Assembly (NCBI RefSeq): GCF_000327385.1
Contig: NW_008707797.1
Coordinates: 724,877 to 788,876 of the forward strand
Direction: 5' to 3'
Origin: Lottia gigantea
Taxonomy: Eukaryota > Mollusca > Gastropoda > Lottiidae
Length of the DNA: 64,000 nt
The position numbers and the translations under genes are program-made. The notes beneath the pieces are model-generated. The model had not been told where the DNA came from. It searched no databases and saw nothing but the letters and a program-made list of their open reading frames with translations. Shown in pieces: positions 37,547 to 62,530 of the stretch; position 1 is the first letter of the stretch, and each line of letters opens with the position of its first letter.

Positions 37547-40245
37547 TTAACTTGGAGGCAACATTCTGTACATTAAAATAGATAGTACTAACTCTATCAG
37601 CTGAAATATAAATTTCAATTCCGATAATTTATTTAATACATCTGAACTTGAATGTCTTTGACTACAATAGATCTCAAGAATTAGTCAGAATATTCTTGTA
37701 ATAATTTCCTCTTCAATGCCAACACAGGCACGTTGAAGGTTCAATAGGGCTGTCTTTACGAATGGGCTATATTAAGAATAAAGGCTGAAAAAACTGAATG
37801 CCAATAGTAGGCTTGTCCTATAGTTTTATTGCTGTTTGGACACAGTTCAGGTTGCATCAGAAATTGAGACCTTAACAGAAGAAAGATGTGAAGCTACTTA
37901 CTAGTAAAACACCAACAGTTATGGCTGTAGTACCAATTACTATTCCAGTTTTCTCTAAATACGGATCCAATTTATCAAAACAACCCTACAAATATTGACG
38001 GAAATATAATGCACACCATAATAAAAACCCAAGCTAATGGTGATCTTATTTTTTCATGTGTCAACTGGCTTAAAATCATACAAACAAGATTGACAATCTG
38101 TTATAATTAAGGCTAAAATTCCGATTATTTATAATAGAGAGATTTAATGGTTGACTTGTTAATTTAAGTAGATCTCCCTCCACCTATGTCAGTTTTCTCA
38201 GATTTGTTTTCATCAACAGCAAGAGATACTTACGTATGTATACAGAGTAAAGTTGGCGTTAGTAGGATATTGTACTACAGGGTCAGCTAGTAGATAGGTA
38301 CTGTTAGTTAAATACCGGCATTCTTCTTCATTCCGATTCTCACAACAACTAGCTGGTACAAACGTTTCATCTGAAACGAGATCAAATAGATTTATAGTTT
38401 AAACCCTCACTAACCTCGGGGAAATTATGAAACCGATTAAAGCAAGGTTTCGAAAACAAGATCCAGCTTACTATATGCTAATCCGTCACCCAAACACTAA
38501 ACATGAAATCTAACCAATTGGATTGATCAGTTGTGTCTCAATGGAGCTCCAAAATAACCAGTTTTCAGTCAATTTATAATCATGAGAACCTGGCCACGTA
38601 TTCTTGAAACGATCGAAGTGTCAGGATGTCTTAGAATCAATGTTAGAAGATAAGAACCTAGGACACTTTAGCTCTAAGATCGTTTCGAGAATATGCCACC
38701 AGATCTTCTGGATTTGTCCTCTGAAGCATATTGTAAGGTGTTAATTTTCACAGTAAGTAGTTTTCTGTAATTATGATCCAATACTCACTAGAATATGATT
38801 TAAGAAACCATTTGGATCTTTGTTTATATATAGCCCAGGAATTGGTTTCATTTACATCTCCGTACACCCCACAACATTCAAACTGAAATTAAATTAAACC
38901 ATTATCATCAATTTTCATTCTTGTTTAAATTATTAATCCTTAACTCAGTAGCCATGTTGGCGCCAGCCTTCAGAGACTGGGGGTACAAATAGGGGCAGAC
39001 GGACCCGATGGGGGGGTAAACTCATGAGGTTGAATTAAAATATTTTCACTCAAACTTTTGAAAAATAAAATTTTCATGCAAATTTCAACCTACATTTTTC
39101 TGTATTTCATCCCATGCTTCTGTTATCTCGAGATTCTGTGCGTTTTTATCAATATCTATCCCATAATGATTCACTAATGTATCATCCATCTTGCTTCGTA
39201 CTTTATCTTCTAACTGTAATAGAAAGAAGAAATTTTGAGTTTTCTCCTTGACAATATTTAGGATAAAGTATTTGCTTTTCAACGACAGTTTTATTTGAGC
39301 ATCTGCAACCAAAAAAGGACAAAATTTGTTAATATGTTGAAAACTTACCTCGCTGATAAGAACATATCCCAGAATTCCAGCTACAAACAACATTACTGAC
39401 GTGAATGCTAGTAGACTCAGATGCTGAAATAAGAGATTTAAAATGGTCATTATAATCTCCACTTGATCAATTGAAATTGAGAAGTACTTCATAGAAATAT
39501 CATAAAATAGAAAATATAGGTTGAATAAACTTAATTTTGGAAAAGTAGCGAAAAAATAAAAATTTGTGCAAAACTTACCAATCCCATAAGACATCTGTAT
39601 TGAGCAACCAATCCACAAATACCTAACATAGTAACAAATATAATGGCGGAACCAACCCCGATTAAAATATACGAATCAACCTGATATAGATTGACTCCGA
39701 TTAACTTGGATAAAACTTTACTTCCATATTCAGCTTCGTACGTCCAAATTCCTATACCTAATATAGCCAATGCTCCAAACTGAAATGTTGATATTAAGAT
39801 ATATTTAATTTATTGGTCTACTGATATAAAATCCCATCATACTTTCCTTTATGGGGACTGCAAATAGTACATTGGCTTAGAAATAGCTCAAGTTGTTTGC
39901 TTAGTTATGTCCAACAAATTAATCATGGGCTCTAATTTCAGTTCATCATCATGGATGGTAAATGGCAACCTCAGAAAAAACATAAAAGAAAACATACCAA
40001 TCTATATTTTAGTCAATTTGGCCCCCTATACCTAGTCTCAAATCATACCACTCTCTCCCCCCACCTCAATATGTTAAAAATATCTTACAAAAATAGATAC
40101 TTACTAAACCTACAACTAGAAAAACCACAAATAAATATTTAATCCACAAGCCAATGCCTTTATTCTGGTCGTACCCACAGCGTCTGAATTCCAGAAGATC
40201 ATCGTTAAGTTCCTCTGACTCCAGAGAATAAGAATTACCCGTCAT
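37547..40245 (-). CDS. Tetraspanin
   Basis: Eight exons: 40245-40105, 39779-39579, 39423-39349, 39213-39094, 38882-38789, 38370-38234, 37985-37902, 37600-37547; 906 nt, 301 residues, a little long for the family. Tetraspanins organise membrane microdomains. Four membrane spans are visible: about 35-60 (IKYLFVVFLVV...), 84-107 (YILIGVGSAIIFVTMLGICG), 115-137 (LLAFTSVMLFVAGILGYVL) and 270-295 (IVIGTTAITVGVLL then LIELVLSILMY). The large loop has the signature CCG (FECCGVYG), PASCC, EEEC and GC, giving six cysteines, and NETN/NST/NFT sequons. Oddities: a long acidic N-tail of about 34 residues and a short tail YRMLPPS. The last exon was chosen because it alone completes the fourth span in phase. 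Which vertebrate member is the orthologue is not clear. Confidence 0.9.
38591..38701. mobile_element. Fold-back MITE with GGCCACGTATTC ends
   Basis: A 111-bp element whose ends are inverted copies: TGGCCACGTATTCTTGAAAC at the left, GTTTCGAGAATATGCCACCA at the right. Related elements lie near 49760-49860 and 51488-51570 in TNPO1 introns, and a one-ended piece near 1455-1480. It lies in tetraspanin intron 5. Confidence 0.65.
39885..39960 (+). repeat. SINE-head fragment
   Basis: TTAGTTATGTCCAACAAATT followed by ATCATGGGCTCTAATTTC matches the region just before and including the B-box-like part of the SINE at 53611. It is upstream of tetraspanin exon 2. Confidence 0.4.
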
Positions 40246-42252
40246 TTTATTAGCCCTAACTCTGGACTAGACTAGACTAGACTCACTGTGTATATTTTAA
40301 TAGTTATTAAACCATAGCCTACTGTCATCTAAAAATATATAAAGCCAAAATTGAGGTAAGGTCAGAAATTTCTGAAAATAAAATGTAGTTAGATGTCATA
40401 CTATTCAGCTCCAGGCTTAAGGAATATGGGGCATGGGTATTGTCGTTGATTGAAAAAATTTTGCCAGTACTATAGCAGTCCACTTTTGTCATCATCTAGC
40501 ACACAAGATGGTTTTTATCCAAACAAAAACAACACTCTTTTTTAATCTCAGCCTCTCTGATCTTCATCAATGGCAGGGAGAATCACAGTTAAAAACACAG
40601 GTCCATTTTGACCTTGCAGGGATCGAACTCCGGAGCTTTAGGTTTGCGAGCAAGTGTTCAACTCATTCACCACTTGTATTATGTAGTAGGCTTGTGCTTC
40701 TGTCCTGGCAAAAGTTCCCTCATTGTACACTGCATGATGTTTTAATTAGACCTATCAGGAGCCCGCAGGGGTAGCAAGGTAAGGCAAAAACTCTATGTTC
40801 CGTATCGTATTTTTAAACTCCAGGAACATCAACATTTTTTAGAAGACTATGATCTTCATAGTTCTGGAAAAGCAAGGTCAAATCTTGTCCAATATCACCA
40901 GAAAATCCCCAAAAACTGACCCGACTGAGGTGAAACTAATGACGCTTCTGTTTACATGTCGGTCTATCCTTTGATGTGCCGCCCTCTAGTGGTCAGGTGA
41001 CAGTGACAGGTAAATATATCTCACCTGTTAAATAGAGTTATCTCCCTTTTACCACAATTAATTTCTCAGGCTGTGTCAAACTTATGATTTATAGATTTAA
41101 CTTTGAATATAATATGTTTGACCTTGAAAGTACGCTCCCTTATTAATAATAAATGGATCTGTGGTTCACTTTATCTATATAGCTTTGTACGAGGCCTTAA
41201 ATTTCAACCAATCAAAATGACCTTTTGCACATGATAGCGGTTGAAAATAAGTTGACAATCTGACATGGGGTCACCTGCTACGGTGCGGAGGGGATCTAAT
41301 AGTAATGTTATAAATATAAACCAAGAAAAGTTATATTAAGTTATTTTTTTATTTGGATCTTGCAAATAAACTACAAAAATATTAAACTGAATATTGAATG
41401 AATTGTAATAAATGCATGCTATTTTAGTCTGTAAGTGAAACAAAGCTTATTTATAATCTCAATAAAATGAAGTTCTTAATGTTTGGTCTTAGTTTTTGTC
41501 TGGGTCATGACATGTGCCATCGCGAGTGCATGGATGAGTGTAGTAATTCGCAGAAAAAAATTCCATTTTGCTAGATACACAAAAAAGCACTTTGTTTGGA
41601 TCAAATACTCCACAAATTCTACTTGAAAACATGTGAAATATTGAGTTAATAAATTCAGAAATAGTGCAAATAAAACAGCTAGTCTTTTTTTCACTTTTTT
41701 TATATGTTCAAAATAATTTACAAACTGATCCCAAGACATTAATTTACTTGATAATTTTATTCTAATTAGACGAAATTGATGATCTCATAAGGCTACAATG
41801 GACCAAGAGAACTTATCTTCTAATTTGATTTAACTTAACATATATACTTTAACCAGTTCAACACCACAGAATAAAATACAGTCTAGTTTTTCTCCCTGTT
41901 ACCTAGCTAAAGACGATTAATAATAACTGGGTAAGCATAAATATGGTTCTAGCTAACTGACATCTGTCAACAATATACTCCTGATATGAATAAGTGACTT
42001 TCAGATTAGCTACATAGAAAAAGTTTTGATTTATTTTGATCTTTCCGCAGTATGAGATTCAATTCATCTAGATTTTGAAAAAGTCATTTGACAACAGTCT
42101 GGTAGGAATCTCTCAAAGCTGGGTAGAAGGGTTTTGGGGGGGTTGGGGGGGGATGAGGGGTGATAAAATTATGAGAGGTACAAAGTAGTTGGTCTTGAAT
42201 CTCTGAACTGGAATGTATCACAAGCGTTTATAAATATTATGTTGGTCCGTGA
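40246..42252. other. Non-coding: tetraspanin promoter side and FBXW9 3'UTR
   Basis: No coding exon seen. A short CTAGA tandem run lies at about 40266-40288 next to the tetraspanin start. A tRNA-derived repeat lies at 40556-40740. The FBXW9 3'UTR must run leftward from 42252; minus-strand AATAAA candidates are present near 41350-41470. A G-rich tract (GGGGGGTTGGGGGGGG) occurs near 42133-42150. Confidence 0.55.
40556..40740 (-). repeat. tRNA-derived SINE fragment
   Basis: Read on the minus strand it contains GGAGTTCGATCCC, a near-perfect Pol III B box, preceded by a tRNA-like GAACACTTGCTCGCAAACC. On the plus strand it is followed by the dispersed tail TCCCTCATTGTACACTGCAT, which also lies beside many other repeats in the window. 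Confidence 0.55.
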
Positions 42253-45200
42253 TTATTTCGGGAGCCAAATTCCGATTGATATATCACACCCTGCAGACGC
42301 CAAGATACCATTCTGATAACTGATCTATAAATAGAAATATAAGCAGACATCAAATATCGTTACAGATTTCTGATTCAAAAGAATCTTAAACTAAATGTTA
42401 TGAGGTTTTCGAGTGTATGATTATCAGGTACATTTATAGCTTCTATTTACACCAATTCAATTTCAGTCTGACTTCTGTGGCTCAGCAATTAGAAAATTCA
42501 TGCAAAGAGCACGGATGACATGACCAATTCATGTTGGCCACAAAGATTTTGCTATAATGAACATAAAATTTTGTTTCATATTCAAAAGCTTCACACACTT
42601 GTGTCTCTTTCTTTAGGAAATTCAAATCAAGAGCAATAACTCTATACCTACCCCTGCTACATCACCATCATGATGTTTAAGCGTAGTCATTGCCGTGGGA
42701 TTTAATGTAGGTTGTAGAACTTTTATCGTGTTATCGCTGCTCGAAGTAAAAATTGATCCAGGAGTTCTTTGTACACCAGTCAGTTTACCAGTATGGCCGA
42801 CATCGTATGTCTAAAAATAATAATACATTTTTAAAAATCGTGGAGAATCAAGGTGTAGTATCTAGTTCAGTTTGAACAAAAGTATTTTTGTGAAGTAAGG
42901 AACTATTTCATTAAAACCCTTTGGAATAATCTAGCTAAGTTCAAATGTCCTACTTTTCTGTACATGTACTTGATTGTGCTAATGAATACAAGCAACACCA
43001 TAAATTCTGAATGAGGAAAAGACAGTGACAGTAACAAATGAAATAAACAGAAACTTACTGCCACCATATTAAAATCACCATGTGTCGTGTTGATGAGGTG
43101 TAAATTTCCTGTTTTATCCCCAAACCAGAGTTGATTATCACCATAATTTAAATCTAATGGATAGCAGTCTTCTAGCTAAAAATATATCACAGAGTTACCT
43201 CCTTCCATAGCCATTATCATTCGGGAATCAAAGATGTAAGGGTAAATATGGGGAGACTAATGTTAAGCCAATTCATCCCTATCTGGCTCCGCAGCACATG
43301 TAAAGCACAATCCTATCATGGATACAGTAAAAAAAAGAATAGACAAATACACAAGGACAGACTAATGCTGAGCCACCGCTTGCTTTTTTGGAACAACCTT
43401 ATTATGGATTCAGTACAAAATAGGTACACTTCTTCTTAATTCTATGATGCACAAGACAATACCTGATTAAGTGTCAGATTTTTAAAAATAAGTGACAACA
43501 AGTAATCCCTAGCCTCATCTGCTTATAATAGTTAATAATACACCACGATATATGTACTCCGTTTCTTACCTTAACCGTTTTATAAAGTGATCCCGCCCGT
43601 CGGTCGTAAATCTTGATCGTTTTATCTTCACTTCCTGTTATGATGTATTTATCGTCCCCGGCAACACATAAAACAGGCTGACGATGTAAACGTTTGGAGT
43701 CAACTTTCCCATCTCGTGGATCGATCAAATTTAAACATTTATCGTAACTTCCTGCGGCTATAAAGCCTGGTTCCATATAAAGGGAGAGTACTGCTGATTT
43801 ACATCTGGAAAATATGACAAAGATTCACAGTTAGAACAACTGAAAGGAAAACCAATGCCTTTTATGAATACGTCAGGAGAAAAGCCTCTTTCTTTTTGAC
43901 TAGCCAGTAAGATTTTTTTGGACTTACTTGAATTTTGATATCGACTCACATCCTGCGTCTACATCCCATAATTTTATAAACGTATCCCAGGAGCCTGTAG
44001 CCAGCTGATTATCAACAGACGCCAGAGACCAGATCCAACCTGTGTGTTCCTTCCTGTCACTATATACCAGCATATCTTTCATACTATCTACAGGCTGGTC
44101 TGAATCGTACCGGTCAAGGTTTAAAACAGTCAGATATCTATCTCTAGAGCCAGCTGCCAATATTGACCCATTCTGGAAAATTAAATATCTAAGTTGATCA
44201 TTTAAATGAAAGATTCAGCATTCTTTTCACAAAATGGGTTGAAAACTAGGATCAACAGCAATTTCAATATTTATGGACAGGGGCAATAAATCTGTCGCCA
44301 AATACTGGGAAGAGGTCAAATATAGACTTGATGTTAATTTAAGGATTTTATATAGATGTACTCAAAGCGACACTTCATTAATAACAGTTGAATACGTGTA
44401 CTATCTATTCCAGAAACTGACGGACAGAATAATGGACATGGATTTACGACTTACTGGACAAAAATTATCGCGGGTCAAGAGATAGACAGTTCTTTTTTGT
44501 ATTTTAATTTACATAAAGAGCTGAAAATAGTTTACCTTCATCAAATGTACAGCATCAACTGCTGCGAATAAACCAGCACTGTATGATATATGGTGATAAT
44601 ATTCTTCAGGATTCTGCCATTTTCTATTGTAATCTTCTCGAGCTATACAGCCTTCTTTCCAATCAAAATCATCAACTACACAAAAAATAAAAAAAAAATA
44701 GGAGATTGAGAATTTAGGATTTTTTCTCTTATTGCACACTGCGTGGAGTACTAAAGATATTCAAAATTACAACCAACTATGCAAGACATCTGTATTATGA
44801 CTAAGGCTGGATATAGTGTGCCAGTCACCTACTTGACATCCCTCAACTTTATAGTGAACTCTTCCACACATGCATTACTTTCTTTTTATATACTATGATT
44901 GGAAGAGCTCACTTGTAAAATCAGGTGTGTTTTTGGTTGCCTGTCAAATTGTATCCAACCTTGATCTTGAAGTACTATGACCTGAAAAATAAATTTCTTT
45001 AATAAACATAGTATCAAACCTGAAACAGCAGGGTATTGTTCCGGCCATCTTTTAAATATTCTCAACTTCCAATAAACATCACCCGAGAATATCAGCTGAA
45101 ACGCTTGACAAACTTTACATAAACTTTTAATTATCGTCTTGGCATCCACAAAATCACAAATATACATCAGAATCTCAGTAGGTAGTAGATCTAATCTTAG

Positions 45201-45380
45201 ACTGTCCACTGGTGTTTCTTCTTCAGATTCATTCATAATTTCCACATTTACTTCAAATTTTGTCTGAGGTTCCATAGTTGTTTTAACCTCAGCAGAGTTT
45301 TGAATTATTTCCACAGTTTCTTTTTGGGATTGAGGAAGAATTTTCAAATTTTCTTCATCAGATTTTGTATGACATTCCAT
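42253..45380 (-). CDS. FBXW9: F-box/WD repeat-containing protein 9
   Basis: Seven coding exons: 45380-45020, 44675-44536, 44172-43928, 43804-43570, 43175-43059, 42810-42652, 42324-42253; 1329 nt, 442 residues (human about 458). It is a substrate-receptor type subunit of SCF ubiquitin ligases. A Glu/Ser-rich N-terminus precedes the F-box (LLPTEILMYICDFVDAKTII ... VYWKLRIFKRWPEQYP, about residues 65-115). Then comes FDWKEGC, matching human FDWPAAC, and WD blades including ILAAGSRDRYLTVLNLD, LATGSWDTFIKLWDVDAG, FIAAGSYDKCLNLIDPRDG, YIITGSEDKTIKIYDRRAG, LWFGDKTGNLHLI, YDVGHTGKLTGVQ and ILASAGCDISIGIW. The coding start follows an acceptor (AG before 45414), so an upstream non-coding exon near 45960-45980 is likely. 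Divergent from TNPO1. Confidence 0.93.
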
Positions 45381-46372
45381 TGTTGTTTTGGGTTCACTTG
45401 ACTTCTCATTGACCTAAATATATTAATTTGATTAATAGAAGCATGAAACTTTTTATTTATAGACTGCCCTTTTATACTTCACTCATGGCCAAAAACTCAT
45501 GTGCAGTTACCTCAGTTACATAGCTTCACATAGAGTGCCTGTTCAAATATATCGCCTACACTGGCAATTCAGAGCTCTCTCGTTCCCATCAGTGCTCAGT
45601 GTGAGCAGTTAATGAAAGTGTGACTGTGAGTGAGAGCGTCTTAGTCTGTACACTATGCCAATTGCCGACGCTCTTGATAATCTATTGCAAACCTCTACAA
45701 CTTTTATTTCCTTATCTTGATAATAGTAATTAATAACTTCACAAAGGCATTAGTTTAAAATCTGCGTCAAGTCTATTTTTATCCAAATGATTGGTTATGA
45801 TTGATTGATTCACAAGAAGATGCCTTGAAATGTCAAAAATACGTCTACATTTGCAACAAATTCTGGATTTAACGAAATGGAAATATTTGACAGTTCAAGG
45901 GGAGTAATTTTTGAACTAAAATACTCACCAAACACTCACCGATCGAACCAAAATTTCATTTAAAAGGACGGAATTTTAATGCGTTCCAACATTAAAGGCC
46001 ATTTTGCTAAAGTAAAAGTAGAATGTAAATAAAGGGCAGATAACTTCCTTGATTTTTTTTTAACCAATGAAAAATTACGTAACAAATTAAAAATAATTTA
46101 CTTTGATTAAAGACATATTTGGCATTTTCTTTCAAAGTAGACAAGATTTTTTGGGTGATTTTGGGGTTTTTGACAAAAAAGCTGCAGTTGTCAACAAAAG
46201 TTTATAAATTCCTTGAAATCGATTTTATTGATTTGCAGTTTCATTATCCAGTCGTTTTCATTCCTCTTCAAACTCATAGCATTTTCAGTCTGGATAATCA
46301 AAAGTCTCATCTTTCCGGTCGTTTCCGGCGATTTTCGTCGTAAATTTCGGAATTTATTCAGAAGAAGCCAAA
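45381..46372. promoter_or_regulatory. FBXW9 5' exon and intron, and divergent FBXW9/TNPO1 promoter
   Basis: A minus-strand sequence near 45945-45990 ends in two alternative donors 11 bp apart (GTGAGTG and GTGAGTA) and can splice to the acceptor before 45414. Its ATGs stop at once or are out of frame, so it is best read as 5'UTR. Between it and the TNPO1 start lie several CCGG/CGTCG motifs (46315-46350), including TTTCCGG ETS-like cores. TNPO1 starts in a good context, AAAATGGCG. Confidence 0.5.
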
Positions 46373-60435
<14,063 letters not shown>

Positions 60436-62530
60436 ATTTCCACTTCCACAGTAAGTACAGTCATCTCATTGGTCAGAAACTCTCATTTTCAACCAATGAA
60501 TAAAGCAAAAGCAAAGGGAAGGAAGCTGGTGCTGTCCTAAATTTTTCACATTTCCTATTGAATGGCTCTGTGGCTCTGTGCCTTCTAAATGTAAAGTGTC
60601 AAGTCTGCATGGAGAGTAGAATTGCTTGGTAATTGTTGTAGCAGTCCCAGATTGTGATGCTAGATGTTCTTCTAGCTTCTCTCTTTGGCTTGCACTTGCC
60701 TTAATGCGACGTCAAAACAGACTTCAATGAAAAATGTCAACCAAAAATGAAAGTGCACATACGCAGGCTGGATAACTCTGTAGTTATTTGGTACTAAAAT
60801 TGTGCTGAGATAAAAATAGAATCCGTCGCAGCGTTTGAAGTTTTTTATCATCAAAATATCTTCATTATCGCACTGGTTCTGACAGATTTATAGCAGTGAA
60901 ATCTTGGTTCTAAAGACTCTTGCTTTTTTCTCTTTTCAGATCGGGGAAATAAATCGGGAAGGTGCTCTATCGCGTTGAGTATCTTAGGGTCCGCGTAAGG
61001 GTTGGCGAGGGAGGGCCGACTCCACAAGGGGTCCAAACAGAGCCTGGTCACATCCAACACCACAACCAGAAGACCAGTAGACCTGCGGCATGGGAACCGG
61101 GGCATTCTTAGTTCGGGTGGGTCGCGAATGGGTAGGGATAATCGTCGCGTTGTCGCGTGTTTTATCGTTAAATCTGTGACACGAATACAGATTGGTAGAT
61201 ACCAACATTGCATGTCCTATTTTAGAACTTTTCGAGTATTTTTAAACTATCGTTGTCTGTATTTAACACCTATCGTAGAATTCCAGCATTTTTATTGAAG
61301 ATTAACGACCTGTAGGATGTGATGTCATAGATGTTACTATAGCAACTAGATATCAGACATCTCCATGGTTACGTTGCATGTTGAAATGTATCGGTCAGTT
61401 ACGTGAAAGTTGTGTCCACTTACTACTTACTTAGCATGAAGCCTATTCATCGTAAATACATCATCCAATTCTGTAAGCTAAAAACCAAGTGGTTTTCATT
61501 TTTCCAAAATGGCTTTTGATTTGCTTTTAGCTTTCAAATTGATTAGCTTATAGAAATGCCAATATCTAATTGTGAGTTAATTTTGTAGCGTTTCCGTCTG
61601 TCATTTTCCCACAATTTTATTGGATGGTTTGAATTTTAAATGTTTTTCATTGGACGGCAACAAACCCTGTACTAAATTATTTACACGTAGCTATGTCTTG
61701 TCATCTAGATATTTATGGCACTTTATGTCAAATTTTGAAAGTCAAGCACATTTTTTATCCTTTATCAGTGTGTCCAAAATATGTCTGCATTAGAATTCCT
61801 ATCACTCAACATGGATGATATTCATCTAAGTATTTGATGTAGATGGTTGAGGATGTCTAAACTAAATAATAACAGACTGTATGAGTGCTGTTTGTTTGGC
61901 CATCAAAATTGAGTGAAAAATGTTAAAAGGCGATTAATTTTGAGGAATTCTTGTGAAATTCTCCTTTGCTGCTGTTGAAAGATTAATGGAAAATTTTGCA
62001 ATCTTCTACTGAAATTGTGATACTTATTTCCATGGCAGAGATAGAATGATGAACTTGAGCTTCAGCCTTGACCTCTCGGGTGATATTCGCGGGTTTTTCT
62101 GCTGTTTTTCGCGTGTGATATTTGATGTATATTTTTTCTCAATTTTATTTTTTTATGAAATGAATTTCGCGTTTGCGTCAACATGTTGGCTGGTGTATAT
62201 AAAAATGTAAATGCGTTGATACGTGTATATAAGTTTTATAGGAATTGCGTTGCGTTGAAGAAGACAGATCTGATTGACTCGCGTTTTGTGACATAGTGAT
62301 AGTTGCGGAAGATTTGCTAAATAAAGATTTTAATCGCGTGACATTTTTTATCGCGTCAGAATGTTGTTATTGTTATAAATTTTATCGCTCTTGTTATTTT
62401 TTCTTTTCGACGGCAGGTTACGCGATTTGTGAGATAGCGTTAATTTTTTTGATAGATATTTTTATTTTTTTTAATTTGAAGATTTCGTATCAAGGTTAGG
62501 GTCAAGGCCATCATTCTATCTTCTGTTTTT
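60436..62530 (+). other. TNPO1 3'UTR with one intron
   Basis: Fifteen bases after the stop a consensus donor (GTAAGT at 60451) appears. A strong acceptor (TCTCTTTTCAG) ends at 60939, so the 3'UTR is probably split. The new exon begins with a locally GC-rich 200 bp (about 60950-61160) and continues AT-rich. A T-rich, CpG-containing block lies at 62090-62430. One polyadenylation signal AATAAA lies at 62320-62325, and a long T tract at 62527-62545. The 3' end is not certain. Confidence 0.6.
60750..60887 (+). ncRNA. H/ACA snoRNA candidate, copy 5 (TNPO1 3'UTR intron)
   Basis: Complete unit with ACA at 60882-60884, inside the predicted 3'UTR intron (60451-60939), 52 bp from its acceptor. The left edge reads GTGCACA instead of CGGCACA, so the outermost pair is changed, but GCACA/TGTGC remains. 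Confidence 0.7.

Noticed and set aside
37760-37784. Another possible last tetraspanin exon (PLFLI then stop)
   Set aside because: In phase, but it gives a truncated span with no cytoplasmic tail.
41476-41739. An 87-codon minus-strand frame after FBXW9
   Set aside because: Low-complexity Lys/Phe-rich, lies in the FBXW9 3'UTR direction and has no match.
42130-42152. G-rich tract as a G-quadruplex
   Set aside because: The run is mostly two G blocks split by TT; it may form one, but the sequence alone gives no functional support.
60851-61298. Overlapping open frames up to 120 codons on both strands after TNPO1
   Set aside because: Caused by a local GC-rich stretch in the predicted 3'UTR; no family match and no splice context.
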